49,382 nt of DNA from Caldilineaceae bacterium (GCA_026645575.1 JAPKMW010000094.1:1-49382); one strand, 5' to 3'. Numbered from the stretch's first letter, positions 8,548 to 17,380 are shown. Notes: generated from the sequence alone by a model not told the origin. Made by a program: numbers and translations.

Positions 8548-8624
8548 CGTCCCGTAGGGACGGCTGAGTTTAGAAGGAAAACATGATTATACCGATCTCT
8601 AAACTCAAGCGTCCCGATGGGACG
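8548..8624. repeat. Inverted repeat with palindromic CGTCCC-nnn-GGGACG heads
   Basis: Two 27-bp arms (8548-8574 and 8598-8624) match at 23 positions. Each has its own small palindrome (CGTCCCGTAGGGACG and CGTCCCGATGGGACG) followed or preceded by GAGTTTAGA / TCTAAACTC. It occupies the 246-bp gap between the PIG-L gene and the Wzz-like gene. GGCTGA (in the left part) and TCAGCC (after the right arm) add crossing complementarity. Confidence 0.75.
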
Positions 8625-8668
8625 GATCAGCCTATCATGACTTCTTTGACAGAACAGTAGTCAGCAGT

Positions 8669-8697
8669 CAGTTGGACAGTGTCTCACTGTCCGACTG
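8669..8697. repeat. Short hairpin upstream of the Wzz-like gene
   Basis: CAGTTGGACAGTG (8669-8681) and CACTGTCCGACTG (8685-8697) pair with one mismatch around a 3-nt loop. The sequence GGACAGT/ACTGTCC recurs in the inverted repeat at 23665-23717, so the two may be relatives. It overlaps an upstream in-frame GTG, which argues against that GTG as the start of the next gene. Confidence 0.7.
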
Positions 8698-8741
8698 TCA
8701 CGCTATTGTCTAACGATCCAAACCTAGGGAGAAGAGCAATC

Positions 8742-9926
8742 GTGGTACGTCTGGTGTTATTACGTCTCTTAGAAAGTTATTTTCGGCATCGCTGGCTCTA
8801 TTTGCTGCCGATTGTAGTGATGAGTGGCGTGGCGGCTGCCTATGTCGCCACAATGCCGGCAACCTATGTAGTGACCGGCACGCTCTATATCCAAAATGGC
8901 AATCTGCTTTCCTCCTTGACCGCCATTCGCAATGATGGTTTCTCCTACATAACACCGGCGCAGGCCACTGTAGGTGAACTTTATCAACTGTTGAATGCCA
9001 AGGCGTTTCTGCGCGCCGTGGTACAGAAGAGTGATCTAGAAGGCAGAATGAACCAAAGTGAGGAAACCGCTGCGCAGACAATTAGTGAGGCCAAAGATGC
9101 GATTTGGGTACAAGAGCTGGGCAGTAATTTGGTCATGGTGGGGGCGGAACATGAAATGCCGCGCATTGCCCAGCAGTTGGCCGACGCGACGATTGAAACT
9201 TACACCCAGTGGAAGATCAACCTTAATCGTGAGGAAAGCGTTGCCGCACAAAATTTCTTTGTCGATCTGATCAAAACGTATCGCGCCGAAGTCGAGCCGG
9301 CACGGGAAAACTTAAACGGCTACCTACGTTCGCATCCCCGGCCGCTGCAAGGGGATCGACCGGATGAAGAAAGTACTGAAATTGATCGACTACAAGCCGC
9401 CCTGCGCGCAGCCGAGGATCGTCTACAGCGCGCTGAAAATCAGGAAGAGAGCGCACGTTTGGCATTAGCGCAAGCCGAAAGCACCGTTCGCCAAAGTTAC
9501 TTTGTGGTCGACGCGCCAACCCGCCCCCTGGCGCCGGAACGGTCGAAAAAAGAGATGGCGCTGATGTTTGCCCTCTTTGTCGCCGCCGGTTTTGCCCTGA
9601 GCGTTACCGGGATCGTGGGCGGAGCGTTGTTAGATGACAGCCTGCGTTTTCCAATCGATGTGCTGCATGGGCTAAATCTGCCAGTCCTGACCATGATTCC
9701 CCATACATCGGTAAAAGTTAAACCCTCGATCAAGGGACACTATGCGTCGGCAGCGCCACCAAAGGGATGGCAAAGTACGCCGCACGATCCCGCTGCTGCA
9801 CAGCCGCTAACGCCGGACAACGCAATCCATACGTACAGATCCTCCGATCAAGTACCCTACAATTTCGCCGAGCCGACCCTTTCCGCCTTTGTTGAGGGCG
9901 AAAAGCAGAAGACGCGATTAAGATAA
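8742..9926 (+). CDS. Wzz-like polysaccharide chain-length/co-polymerase protein
   Basis: Inner-membrane protein with the Wzz/BY-kinase transmembrane layout. A first membrane helix lies near the N-terminus (LYLLPIVVMSGVAAAYVAT). A periplasmic region follows with a helical coiled-coil part (IDRLQAALRAAEDRLQRAEN), then a PxxPxxP-like motif (DAPTRPLAPERS) just before the second helix (MALMFALFVAAGFALSVTGIVGGALL). A cytoplasmic tail of about 95 residues rich in Ala/Pro follows, without a kinase domain. The start is GTG 8742, 7 nt after GGGAGAAG; an earlier GTG at 8679 lies in a hairpin and lacks a binding site. It heads the polymerisation part of the locus and would work with the degenerate CpsD-like protein three genes down. 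Confidence 0.8.
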   Translation: MVRLVLLRLLESYFRHRWLYLLPIVVMSGVAAAYVATMPATYVVTGTLYIQNGNLLSSLTAIRNDGFSYITPAQATVGELYQLLNAKAFLRAVVQKSDLEGRMNQSEETAAQTISEAKDAIWVQELGSNLVMVGAEHEMPRIAQQLADATIETYTQWKINLNREESVAAQNFFVDLIKTYRAEVEPARENLNGYLRSHPRPLQGDRPDEESTEIDRLQAALRAAEDRLQRAENQEESARLALAQAESTVRQSYFVVDAPTRPLAPERSKKEMALMFALFVAAGFALSVTGIVGGALLDDSLRFPIDVLHGLNLPVLTMIPHTSVKVKPSIKGHYASAAPPKGWQSTPHDPAAAQPLTPDNAIHTYRSSDQVPYNFAEPTLSAFVEGEKQKTRLR

Positions 9927-9935
9927 GAGCAAAGT

Positions 9936-11423
9936 ATGCGCCAAAGCACCCAAAAAATTGCAAAAAATGCTTCCGTCTTACTAGCTTCCCAAATCATGAT
10001 GTGGTTGCTAACGATGGCTTTGACGATTGTCATGCCCCGCTATTTAGGGGCCGCCGGTGTAGGCAAAGTGCAATTTGCCGCCTCACTCTGGATGATGATC
10101 GGTGTCCTGGCCGCCTTTGGCATGGATACGTTCTTAACAAAAGAAATTTCCCGCCAACCGACGCGCCTGTCATTCTTGTTTGGCAATGCTCTTGTTTTGC
10201 GTTTCATCCTCTTTGGCATCGGCTACATCGCACTGATCGCAACCCTGCGCATCTTTGCATACCCAACCGATACCATCAATATCGTCTGTTTGATTGGCAT
10301 TGCCAATTTACTCCGTCAGTTTATTGCCGTGACCCAGGCGACGCTGCAGGGTTTGGAGCGCATGGAAATCTTTTCCCTGAGCGAGATTCTCACCAATGCG
10401 ATTTATACCACGCTGGGTATTCTACTCCTGTTTAATGGCTGGGGCATCTATGGGATTGCCAGCCTAATGATTCTGGTGACCGCCATTAATCTGGCAATCC
10501 AGCTTTTCTTTCTCAAGCGCAGCTATCCCTTGCACTTTACTTTTGAACGGCGAGAAACTTACCATCTGTTAAAAAGCGGCTGGCCCTACCTGCTTTCCAG
10601 TTTTTTTCTAGTCGCGTATATGCAGGTCGATATTATTATTATCTCGGCCTTGGTGGATGAACAGGCAATGGGCTGGTATAGCGCGGCCAGTCGTCTCTTT
10701 GGCACCTTTCTCTTTATCCCTGCGGTTTATATGATGGCCGCCTTTCCCGTTTTTTCGCGCATGTTTGTTGATGATCAGCACGGTTCACAACGGTTAATTG
10801 CCAAGAGCTTTGATATGCTCTTTTTACTCAGCGTACCGATTGGCTTGGGCATGACGATCATTGCCAATCCGCTTGTCCTGCTGATCTATGGCCCGGAGTT
10901 TGCCAATAGTGGTCCGATTTTGGCCGTGTTGGGCATTGTCTTGATTTTGACCTATCAAAACATTCTGATCGGTCGTTTTCTCATCTCCATGGATCGCCAG
11001 AATGCCTGGACACTGGTGATGGCGGTTGCCACCATTGCCACCCTCCCGCTGGATCTTCTGTTGATCCCCTGGTGCGAAAGAGCTTTTGGCAATGGTGCGC
11101 TGGGTGGGGCTATTGCGTTTGTCATTACCGAGCTGGGCATGTTGCTGGCTGGGTTACGACTGTTACCAACCGGCACCTTAACCCGCACCAATCTATGGCG
11201 GGCAGGACGCGTCCTGCTTGCCGGCTTGGGGATGATGCTCGTTGTTTGGCAGTTTGAGTATCTGCTTATTGCTATCCCGATTCTCATGGGCGTGATGAGT
11301 TATAGTGCGCTGGTCCTAGCGCTACGCATTATTCCGAAAGAAGACTTCGAACTTTTGCAAGGCTTGCTTCAACAGTTCTTGCATAAATTACGCCGCCCAC
11401 AGCCTGGAATCGTCAATGGTTAA
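9936..11423 (+). CDS. Polysaccharide flippase, Wzx/MATE-like (MOP superfamily)
   Basis: Integral membrane protein of 495 aa with about 14 hydrophobic helices. The N-terminus KIAKNASVLLASQIMMWLLTMALTIVMPRYLGAAGVGKVQFA matches the Wzx/RfbX family, which flips undecaprenyl-linked repeat units across the inner membrane. Translation starts at ATG 9936, 10 bp after the Wzz-like gene, and the 3' end runs to within 17 bp of the CpsD-like start. With the Wzy-type polymerase and Wzz-like protein it marks this as a Wzx/Wzy-dependent locus. Confidence 0.88.
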   Translation: MRQSTQKIAKNASVLLASQIMMWLLTMALTIVMPRYLGAAGVGKVQFAASLWMMIGVLAAFGMDTFLTKEISRQPTRLSFLFGNALVLRFILFGIGYIALIATLRIFAYPTDTINIVCLIGIANLLRQFIAVTQATLQGLERMEIFSLSEILTNAIYTTLGILLLFNGWGIYGIASLMILVTAINLAIQLFFLKRSYPLHFTFERRETYHLLKSGWPYLLSSFFLVAYMQVDIIIISALVDEQAMGWYSAASRLFGTFLFIPAVYMMAAFPVFSRMFVDDQHGSQRLIAKSFDMLFLLSVPIGLGMTIIANPLVLLIYGPEFANSGPILAVLGIVLILTYQNILIGRFLISMDRQNAWTLVMAVATIATLPLDLLLIPWCERAFGNGALGGAIAFVITELGMLLAGLRLLPTGTLTRTNLWRAGRVLLAGLGMMLVVWQFEYLLIAIPILMGVMSYSALVLALRIIPKEDFELLQGLLQQFLHKLRRPQPGIVNG

Positions 11424-11439
11424 GAAGGAACGCAATCCT

Positions 11440-12165
11440 ATGTTTGGAAAACGCACCCAATCATCCGCAACGCAGCGGTCTGCCGAAACGGCGTTTGTGT
11501 TGACCGCTCAACGTAGTGACGCTGCCTATCACCTGTCGCATACGTTGGTTCACCCTGTTCGGCATATGGTAACCAAGCTGAACCGGACGCAAAAGATGCC
11601 GGCCAATCTCACCGTCGTTTCGGCGTTACGGCAAGAAGGGGTCTCTTTTGTCGCCCAGGCATTAGCCGCGGTTATGGCCCATGACTTAACACGGCGCACC
11701 TGCCTGGTCGATCTCAACTGGTGGTGGCCGAGTGACCCCATACGGGAACTGGCCCAACATTACCCCGGCTTATTGGCCTTACTGCATGGCGAAGTCAGTT
11801 GGGATCTGGCCGTGGCGCCGACCAATCATCCACAGTTGTCGATCCTACCTGCGGGCCAGTTGCCGGCCGAACAACGTCCGATTTTGGCGCGTAGCACAGC
11901 ACTACAAGCGGTCATTGCCGAATTGGGCAAGCACTTCGACCATTTGATCTTTGATGTGCCGGCGCTGCTTACCACCAGCGATGCCATTCCGTTGGCCTCC
12001 TTGGGCAATGCCTGTTGTGTGGTTGTCCATCAGGGCATCAGTACGCGCGCAACAGTCAAGCGAGCGACCGCCGAAATCGATCATCTGCCCCTATTGGGCG
12101 TGGTAATGAATCATGTCCAGGTTGCTACTCCCGCCTGGTTGCTGAAGTGGATTCCGCAGGATTAA
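11440..12165 (+). CDS. CpsD/BY-kinase-like P-loop protein with degenerate Walker A
   Basis: A 241-residue protein with the overall pattern of the cytoplasmic tyrosine-kinase half of polysaccharide co-polymerases. The Walker A position reads SALRQEGVSFVAQALA (residues 61-76); the usual GEGKS/T has become QEGVS, with Val68 where the catalytic Lys sits. Walker A' is LVDLNWWWPS (canonical LVDxDxRxP) and Walker B is HLIFDVPAL (residues 168-175). No C-terminal tyrosine cluster is seen. ATG 11440 is preferred over 11416 because AAGGAA at 11425-11430 fits it. It sits in the expected place next to wzx and a Wzz-like gene. It probably no longer hydrolyses ATP efficiently, and may act as a structural partner of the Wzz-like protein. 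ParA/MinD-like ancestry is the alternative. Confidence 0.72.
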   Translation: MFGKRTQSSATQRSAETAFVLTAQRSDAAYHLSHTLVHPVRHMVTKLNRTQKMPANLTVVSALRQEGVSFVAQALAAVMAHDLTRRTCLVDLNWWWPSDPIRELAQHYPGLLALLHGEVSWDLAVAPTNHPQLSILPAGQLPAEQRPILARSTALQAVIAELGKHFDHLIFDVPALLTTSDAIPLASLGNACCVVVHQGISTRATVKRATAEIDHLPLLGVVMNHVQVATPAWLLKWIPQD

Positions 12166-12312
12166 ATGAACGTCTTTCTACTTTTCCTCGTGCTGAGTTA
12201 TATCATCGGCGCCAATCAAACCACCGTCTCTCCCCAACGCCAGCGCTGGTTGATGGGGGGGATCGTGGTTGTTCTGAGCGTCACTTACTTTTTCTTTGAG
12301 CAGTTGATCTAG
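12166..12312 (+). CDS. Small two-helix membrane protein (48 aa)
   Basis: An ORF whose ATG directly follows the TAA of the CpsD-like gene. The predicted 48-residue product has an N-terminal hydrophobic helix (FLLFLVLSYIIGA), a short basic loop (SPQRQRWLMGG) and a second helix (IVVVLSVTYFFF). The tight junction and 13-bp distance to the GH44 gene suggest it belongs to the operon. No family is recognised. A small membrane partner of the polymerisation machinery is one possibility, but there is no direct evidence for a function. Confidence 0.55.
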   Translation: MNVFLLFLVLSYIIGANQTTVSPQRQRWLMGGIVVVLSVTYFFFEQLI

Positions 12313-12325
12313 CTGGTATGAACGA

Positions 12326-14626
12326 ATGAATCATAAATTCTTTACTCCGCTTCTCCTATTTGCACTGCTGCTCGTCTCACTTTGGGCTATCGTCTTGGTG
12401 ATCCGGGCTGATATGCCGTCTGTTTCTAGGGTAGCGTCACAAGCAGCGACAGGCAATGGGGATACCATCACGACTACGATGAGTACTACACCCTCAATCG
12501 TAAAGCCGGTGCCGGTCGCGCCTACCGTTCGGGTCAAGCAAGAGGAGCCGATCTACACCGATACGCTTGGCGCAACCTGGCAGGAGTGGTCCTGGGGTGT
12601 GACGACTGAAGTGGATGTTGCAACGCCTGTCCATAGTGGACGTGCAGCGATGGCGGTGCGCTATAGTGCCGGTTGGGGCGCTTTCTACTTGCATACGGAT
12701 ACACTGATTACCGGCAACGATTATGATCTCCTCCGCTTCTGGCTGCATGGCGGCAGCGACGGCGGTCAGCGCATGCGGGTTGTCTTGGCGGACGAAAGCA
12801 CGGCCTTTCTGGAAGCCAGTCAAGAGGTTGTCGCCCAAGCCGACGCCTGGACGTTGGTTGAAATCAATCTGGCCGATCTTGGTGCGCCCCGGCAGATCAG
12901 CGGCATTGCCTGGCAAGATGCCACCGGCAATGGGCAACCCACCTTTTACATGGATGACTTGGCCTTGGTCGATCTCGATCTACCGCCGACGCCAACGCCG
13001 ATGCCCGTGGCTGGGCCGGCGTTAAGCGTCGATCTGAGCGCCACCGGTCGACCGATTAGTCCGGACATTTATGGCATCAATTACGCTGACGAAGCGTTGG
13101 CGGCGGCCATCAATTTACCGGTGCGGCGGTGGGGTGGCAATGCGACCACGCGCTACAACTGGCAAAATGACACGTCCAATCGGGCCAAGGATTGGTACTT
13201 TGAAAATATACCGGAGGAAAACACTACCCCGGAACAGTTACCCGATGGTTCCGCCGCGGATCGCTTTGTGGAACAAGATCGCCGTACTGGCACAAAGACG
13301 CTGCTAACCATGCCCTTGATCGGCTGGGTAGCCAAAAGTCGCGAGCGAGCATGTGGTTTTAGTGTAGCGCAATACGGCGCCCAAGCCGAAACCGATCCCT
13401 GGCAGCCCGATTGCGGCAATGGGTTGACCAGCAACGGCGATCCGCTTACCGGCAACGATCCCGCCGACACCAGCATTGTCATTGACCCTGGCTTTGTGAC
13501 GGACTGGATGGATCACCTAACGGAGCGCTTCGGCGCCGCCGCTGAAGGGGGCGTGGCCTATTATAATCTGGATAATGAACCCATGCTCTGGCATGTCACG
13601 CATCGCGATGTCCGTCCGGAACCGGTAGGCTATGATGAGTTGCGTGACCGCACCTATGCCTATGCGGCCGCCATTAAAGCTGCTGACCCCACAGCCCAAA
13701 CGCTGGGGCCGGCGTTGTGGGGTTGGACGGCGTACTTCTATTCAGCGCTCGATTCGACGGCCGGCGGCAAATGGTGGAATCAAGCGCCCGATCGGGCGGC
13801 TCATGGTGATCTGCCGCTGGTGGCCTGGTATCTACAGCAGATGCAGGCATACGAGCAGCAACATGGCGTGCGGATCCTAGATTATCTTGACCTGCACTAT
13901 TACCCGCAGACGACTGGGGTAGCCCTGGCGCCAGTGGGAAATGAAGAGACACGCGCCCGCCGTCTACGCTCTACCCGCTCACTTTGGGATCCAACCTATC
14001 AGGACGAAAGCTGGATTGATGAACCTGTACGACTGATTCCGCGCATGAGGGAGTGGGTTGACACTTATTACCCCGGCACCAAGCTGGCCATAGGCGAATA
14101 TCACTGGGGGGCGCTAGATCACCTCAACGGCGCCTTGGCGCAGGCGGATGTATTGGGGATCTTTGGGCGTGAGGGGCTGGATATGGCCCTCTTATGGGCG
14201 CCGCTCAGTGTGGATGATCCCTTTGCCTTTGCCTTTCGGCTCTATCGCAACTACGATGGCGCCGGCAGCACCTTTGGCGACCTCAGCATCCCGGCAAGCA
14301 GCAGCGACCAGGAAAAGTTGGCGATCTACGCAGCCCGGCGCACTAGCGATCAGGCAGTCACCGTAATGGTCATCAACAAAAGCAACGATGCGTTAACGAG
14401 TGTGCTTACCCTGGCTGGTTTTGCTGATCTAGCGACAGCTCAGATCTTTCAATATAGCGTGGCTGATTTGCAGGCGATTCAGACGCTGTCACCCTTGACC
14501 ATTGCCAATCCAACCCTGCAGACCACCTTTCCGGCCCAATCCATAACGCTTTTGGTGCTGGGGGCAAAGGCCAACGTGCAACAACCGACAGCCACACCCG
14601 TGCTTAGACCCACGACGGCGCCCTAA
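12326..14626 (+). CDS. Secreted/anchored glycoside hydrolase family 44
   Basis: A 766-aa exported glycosidase. Residues 5-27 form a signal anchor. A Thr/Pro-rich stretch is followed by a beta-sandwich-like region (about 75-215, carbohydrate-binding pattern ending YMDDLALV), another TPTP linker, and a GH44 catalytic domain from about residue 235. GH44 hallmarks are visible: RRWGGNATTRYNWQND, YYNLDNEPMLW with acid/base Glu418, DLHYYPQ, RSLWDPTYQDESW, and AIGEYHWG with nucleophile Glu591. Known GH44 enzymes cut beta-1,4-glucans and xyloglucan. The last about 90 residues form a beta-rich domain common behind TIM barrels, and a Thr/Pro tail ends the protein. Lying between the CpsD-like gene and the polymerase, it may trim or release the exported polysaccharide, which would then contain a beta-1,4-linked backbone (inference). 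Confidence 0.9.
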   Translation: MNHKFFTPLLLFALLLVSLWAIVLVIRADMPSVSRVASQAATGNGDTITTTMSTTPSIVKPVPVAPTVRVKQEEPIYTDTLGATWQEWSWGVTTEVDVATPVHSGRAAMAVRYSAGWGAFYLHTDTLITGNDYDLLRFWLHGGSDGGQRMRVVLADESTAFLEASQEVVAQADAWTLVEINLADLGAPRQISGIAWQDATGNGQPTFYMDDLALVDLDLPPTPTPMPVAGPALSVDLSATGRPISPDIYGINYADEALAAAINLPVRRWGGNATTRYNWQNDTSNRAKDWYFENIPEENTTPEQLPDGSAADRFVEQDRRTGTKTLLTMPLIGWVAKSRERACGFSVAQYGAQAETDPWQPDCGNGLTSNGDPLTGNDPADTSIVIDPGFVTDWMDHLTERFGAAAEGGVAYYNLDNEPMLWHVTHRDVRPEPVGYDELRDRTYAYAAAIKAADPTAQTLGPALWGWTAYFYSALDSTAGGKWWNQAPDRAAHGDLPLVAWYLQQMQAYEQQHGVRILDYLDLHYYPQTTGVALAPVGNEETRARRLRSTRSLWDPTYQDESWIDEPVRLIPRMREWVDTYYPGTKLAIGEYHWGALDHLNGALAQADVLGIFGREGLDMALLWAPLSVDDPFAFAFRLYRNYDGAGSTFGDLSIPASSSDQEKLAIYAARRTSDQAVTVMVINKSNDALTSVLTLAGFADLATAQIFQYSVADLQAIQTLSPLTIANPTLQTTFPAQSITLLVLGAKANVQQPTATPVLRPTTAP

Positions 14627-14650
14627 TGTTTTGTCAGACTGGTAGTAACG

Positions 14651-16198
14651 ATGATTGATACTTTTCGCAACGAACTTTCCTGGATGACCGTACAGCAACA
14701 ACAGCAGCGGGCGATCCTCACCTGGCGCCTCTGGTTTTGTGGCTTCATGGGTATCACAGCGCTTACGGCACTCTTTATGCTCTATGTCAAGCCGATCCCG
14801 GTGCCGCTGGGGGCGGTGGTTGCGCTTGGATTGGTTGCCGCCATCGCTTATCAGCCGCGCTATGGCCTCTACTTGATCCTCTTTGCAACGCTATTGGGCG
14901 ATTCGCTCTTGATGCCCGCTTACCCCTTTGTCAAAAACTTTTCCAGCGCCGAGTCGTTGCTCTACATCAACAGCGCACTGATCTTTAGCCCGCTGGAACT
15001 ATCGCTGGCGCTGGTACTGCTCCTGTGGTTGGGCAAAGCAGCCATGCGGCGCCAGATGAAGTTCATTACCGGCAGCCTCTTCGGGCCGGCGCTCTTCTTT
15101 ATGGTGATGATCATCTTCGGTTTTCTCTATGGGGTGGGTCGGGGAGGAGATCTCAACATTGGGTTATGGGAAGTACGGCCAATCTTCTATCTCTTTATCA
15201 TCTTAATTTTGGTCAGCAACCTGTTAGAGAAACCAGAGCATTTTTCTACTATGATATGGGTGAGCATGATTGCCTTGGGCATTGAGGGGATCGTGGGTAG
15301 CTACTATTACTTTGCGGTGCTGAACATGAATCTCAATTTGGTGGATCGTGTTACCGAGCACTCAGCGGCCATTCACATGAATACCCTTTTTGTCTTTCTC
15401 CTAGCGAGTTGGCTCTACAAGGCGTCGCCGACCAAACGTTGGCTGCTTTTTGGTCTAATTCCACCCGTTTTGTTGACCTATTTAGTAACGCAACGACGGG
15501 CCGCCTTTTTATCCTTGGGCATTGCACTGGTGCTGATACTCTTCATGTTATACAAAGAAAACCGACGAGTCTTTTGGCGGTTAACGCCTATTGTCACCGT
15601 GGTTGCGCTGATCTACATCGGCATCTTTTGGAATAGCAATAGCGCGATTGGGTTACCGGTGCAGGCGCTACGCTCAGTCGTTGCGCCGCAGGCAGGGAGC
15701 AATGATGAGCTCTCCAATCTCTACCGCGAGATCGAAAACGACAATGTCAGTTTCACGATTGCTATGGCGCCATTGACGGGGGTTGGCTTTGGCAACAAAT
15801 TCTATATCATCCGCCCGATGCCGGACATTAGCTTTTTTATCTGGTGGGAATACATCGTCCACAATTCAATCTTCTGGATCTGGATGAAGGCCGGCTACTT
15901 TGGTTTTCTTGCCATGATCTTTCTGATCGGCACGAGCATTATGACCGGGGCGCACCTAGTTGGTCGGCTCCGGGATGGCGACCAGAAAGCGATTGTGCTG
16001 ACGGCAACATTATATTTGGTTATGCACTTTTTGTATGCCTATGCTGACATGTCCTGGGATAATCAAAGTATGGTCTATGTCGGCGCTATGTTGGGAGTGA
16101 TCAATTATTGGGACTACATCACCCGATTGGCGCCGGCAACGCAAGGGGAAACGCATGGGGAAGCGCATGAAACGAGTATGGCACTTACTGCACAGTGA
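14651..16198 (+). CDS. O-antigen polymerase/ligase family protein (Wzy-like)
   Basis: A polytopic membrane protein (515 aa, roughly ten to twelve helices). A large loop in the second half carries QRRAAFLSLGIALVLI and, later, the family pattern ITGVGFGNKFY-like (here LTGVGFGNKFYII) followed by HNSIFWIWMKAGYFG. This layout is typical of the Wzy_C/RfaL superfamily, which polymerises or ligates lipid-linked sugars on the outer face of the inner membrane. It starts 24 bp after the GH44 gene. Within a Wzx/Wzz-like locus the polymerase role is the more likely one. The next gene begins 44 bp before its stop. Confidence 0.82.
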   Translation: MIDTFRNELSWMTVQQQQQRAILTWRLWFCGFMGITALTALFMLYVKPIPVPLGAVVALGLVAAIAYQPRYGLYLILFATLLGDSLLMPAYPFVKNFSSAESLLYINSALIFSPLELSLALVLLLWLGKAAMRRQMKFITGSLFGPALFFMVMIIFGFLYGVGRGGDLNIGLWEVRPIFYLFIILILVSNLLEKPEHFSTMIWVSMIALGIEGIVGSYYYFAVLNMNLNLVDRVTEHSAAIHMNTLFVFLLASWLYKASPTKRWLLFGLIPPVLLTYLVTQRRAAFLSLGIALVLILFMLYKENRRVFWRLTPIVTVVALIYIGIFWNSNSAIGLPVQALRSVVAPQAGSNDELSNLYREIENDNVSFTIAMAPLTGVGFGNKFYIIRPMPDISFFIWWEYIVHNSIFWIWMKAGYFGFLAMIFLIGTSIMTGAHLVGRLRDGDQKAIVLTATLYLVMHFLYAYADMSWDNQSMVYVGAMLGVINYWDYITRLAPATQGETHGEAHETSMALTAQ

Positions 16199-16805
16199 AA
16201 CATCTGAATTACAGATCCGCCTGCAACTAGCGCGCCTGGCAATGTGGCCCCTGCCGATCTATGTTGGTAATCGATTGCGGGTCGCCTTGCTGCGCATGGC
16301 CGGTTTTCAAATTGGCCGTGGCACGGTGATGTGGGGGGCGCCGACAATTACCGGTAGCGGAGATCTTTATCAACGTCTTCACATTGGTCGCGACTGTTGG
16401 TTTAATGTCGGGTGCTTTCTTAACCTCGGCGCCACAATTACAATTGGGGATCGGGTGGCGTTGGGCCATCAAGTGATGGTGATGACGGAGAGCCACGCGA
16501 TCGGTGACCGGAACCGACGGGCTGGCCCCCTGACAGCATTGCCTGTTCAGATCGGTGACGGCGCCTGGATAGGCGCACGGGCAACGATTCTCCCCGGCGT
16601 CGCCATTGGCGCAGGGGCGGTGGTGGCGGCAGGGGCGGTAGTCACCAAGTCGGTGGCGCCCCATCTCTTGGTCGGCGGTGTGCCAGCCCGACCCATTCGT
16701 GAATTGGCGGAGGATTCGCATGAACAGCGTCCAGAGTTCCCCAAGCTATCTACCCCCATCAGCACCGGCAGTGCCACAAAAGCGTGCGTTTTTGAAACCG
16801 CATGA
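16155..16805 (+). CDS. Hexapeptide-repeat acyltransferase (first of three)
   Basis: Left-handed beta-helix O-acyltransferase of the WcaF/maltose acetyltransferase type, about 216 aa. Hexapeptide turns are seen at ITIGDRVALGHQVMVMTESH and GDGAWIGARATILPGVAIGAGAVVAAGAVV, ending in PARPIRELA. The likely catalytic His is in ESHAIGDRN. The start ATG 16155 has AAGGGGAAA in front and lies inside the polymerase gene (44-bp overlap). The 3' end overlaps the next acyltransferase by 86 bp, a strong sign of coupled translation. It probably O-acetylates the repeat unit or its precursor. Confidence 0.82.
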   Translation: MGKRMKRVWHLLHSETSELQIRLQLARLAMWPLPIYVGNRLRVALLRMAGFQIGRGTVMWGAPTITGSGDLYQRLHIGRDCWFNVGCFLNLGATITIGDRVALGHQVMVMTESHAIGDRNRRAGPLTALPVQIGDGAWIGARATILPGVAIGAGAVVAAGAVVTKSVAPHLLVGGVPARPIRELAEDSHEQRPEFPKLSTPISTGSATKACVFETA

Positions 16806-17328
16806 GATCTGGCAGAACGGCTGGGCGGTCTTGCGCGCCTATTGGCATCTGCGCACGGCCAATCAGGTTGGGCGCAAGGTACGGGTTTGGGGCCATCCAT
16901 CCATCCAGAATCGCGGGATGATGCAAATTGGTGAACGGGTACAGTTGGTCTCGACCATCGCAACTACTGAACTTGTAGCAGAAGCAGGCGGACGCTTAGA
17001 GATTGGCGATGGCGCCTTTATCAACTATGGTTGTTCTATTGCCGCCACCCAACTGGTGCGCATCGGGCCGCGCTGCAATCTTGGCACCTACGTCATTATG
17101 ATGGACAACGATTTTCACCGCCTGGAGCCGGAGCATCGCAACGAACATCCAGAGTCGGCGCCGATTGTGTTGGAAGAGAATGTCTGGTTGGGAGCGCGGG
17201 TGATTGTGTTGCGCGGGGTCACCATTGGCGCCGGCAGCGTGATCGGCGCCGGCAGCGTTGTCACCAAGGATATTCCGCCGCGCACGGTGGCAGCCGGCGT
17301 TCCAGCAAAAGTTATTCGACAATTATAA
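16720..17328 (+). CDS. Hexapeptide-repeat acyltransferase (second of three)
   Basis: A second beta-helix acyltransferase, about 202 aa. The hexapeptide region runs from IGERVQLVSTIATTE to VWLGARVIVLRGVTIGAGSVIGAGSVV, with the active-site-like segment MDNDFHRLEPEHR. ATG 16720 is chosen because GGCGGAGG lies 6 nt upstream; the frame is open to a GTG at 16678 without a binding site. The long overlap with the preceding acyltransferase (86 bp in a different frame) is unusual. The acceptor is unknown. A 44-bp inverted repeat lies 8 bp after the stop. Confidence 0.8.
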   Translation: MNSVQSSPSYLPPSAPAVPQKRAFLKPHEIWQNGWAVLRAYWHLRTANQVGRKVRVWGHPSIQNRGMMQIGERVQLVSTIATTELVAEAGGRLEIGDGAFINYGCSIAATQLVRIGPRCNLGTYVIMMDNDFHRLEPEHRNEHPESAPIVLEENVWLGARVIVLRGVTIGAGSVIGAGSVVTKDIPPRTVAAGVPAKVIRQL

Positions 17329-17336
17329 AATGCGCT

Positions 17337-17380
17337 GGTCTCACCGTAAGGTACGATAGTTCGTACCCTACGGTGAGACC
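17337..17380. repeat. Inverted repeat, possible transcript-end hairpin
   Basis: GGTCTCACCGTAAGGTACGA (17337-17356) pairs with the segment ending at 17380 with one mismatch around a short loop. It starts 8 bp after the second acyltransferase and 25 bp before the GT2 start. No T-tract follows. Confidence 0.75.

Noticed and set aside
8679..8741. Upstream GTG as start of the Wzz-like gene
   Set aside because: It lies in the hairpin at 8669-8697 and has no ribosome binding site, while GTG 8742 has GGGAGAAG in front.
12015..12299. A 94-codon plus-strand open frame overlapping the CpsD-like gene end
   Set aside because: It runs in another frame across the real gene end and the small membrane protein, with a composition unlike either.
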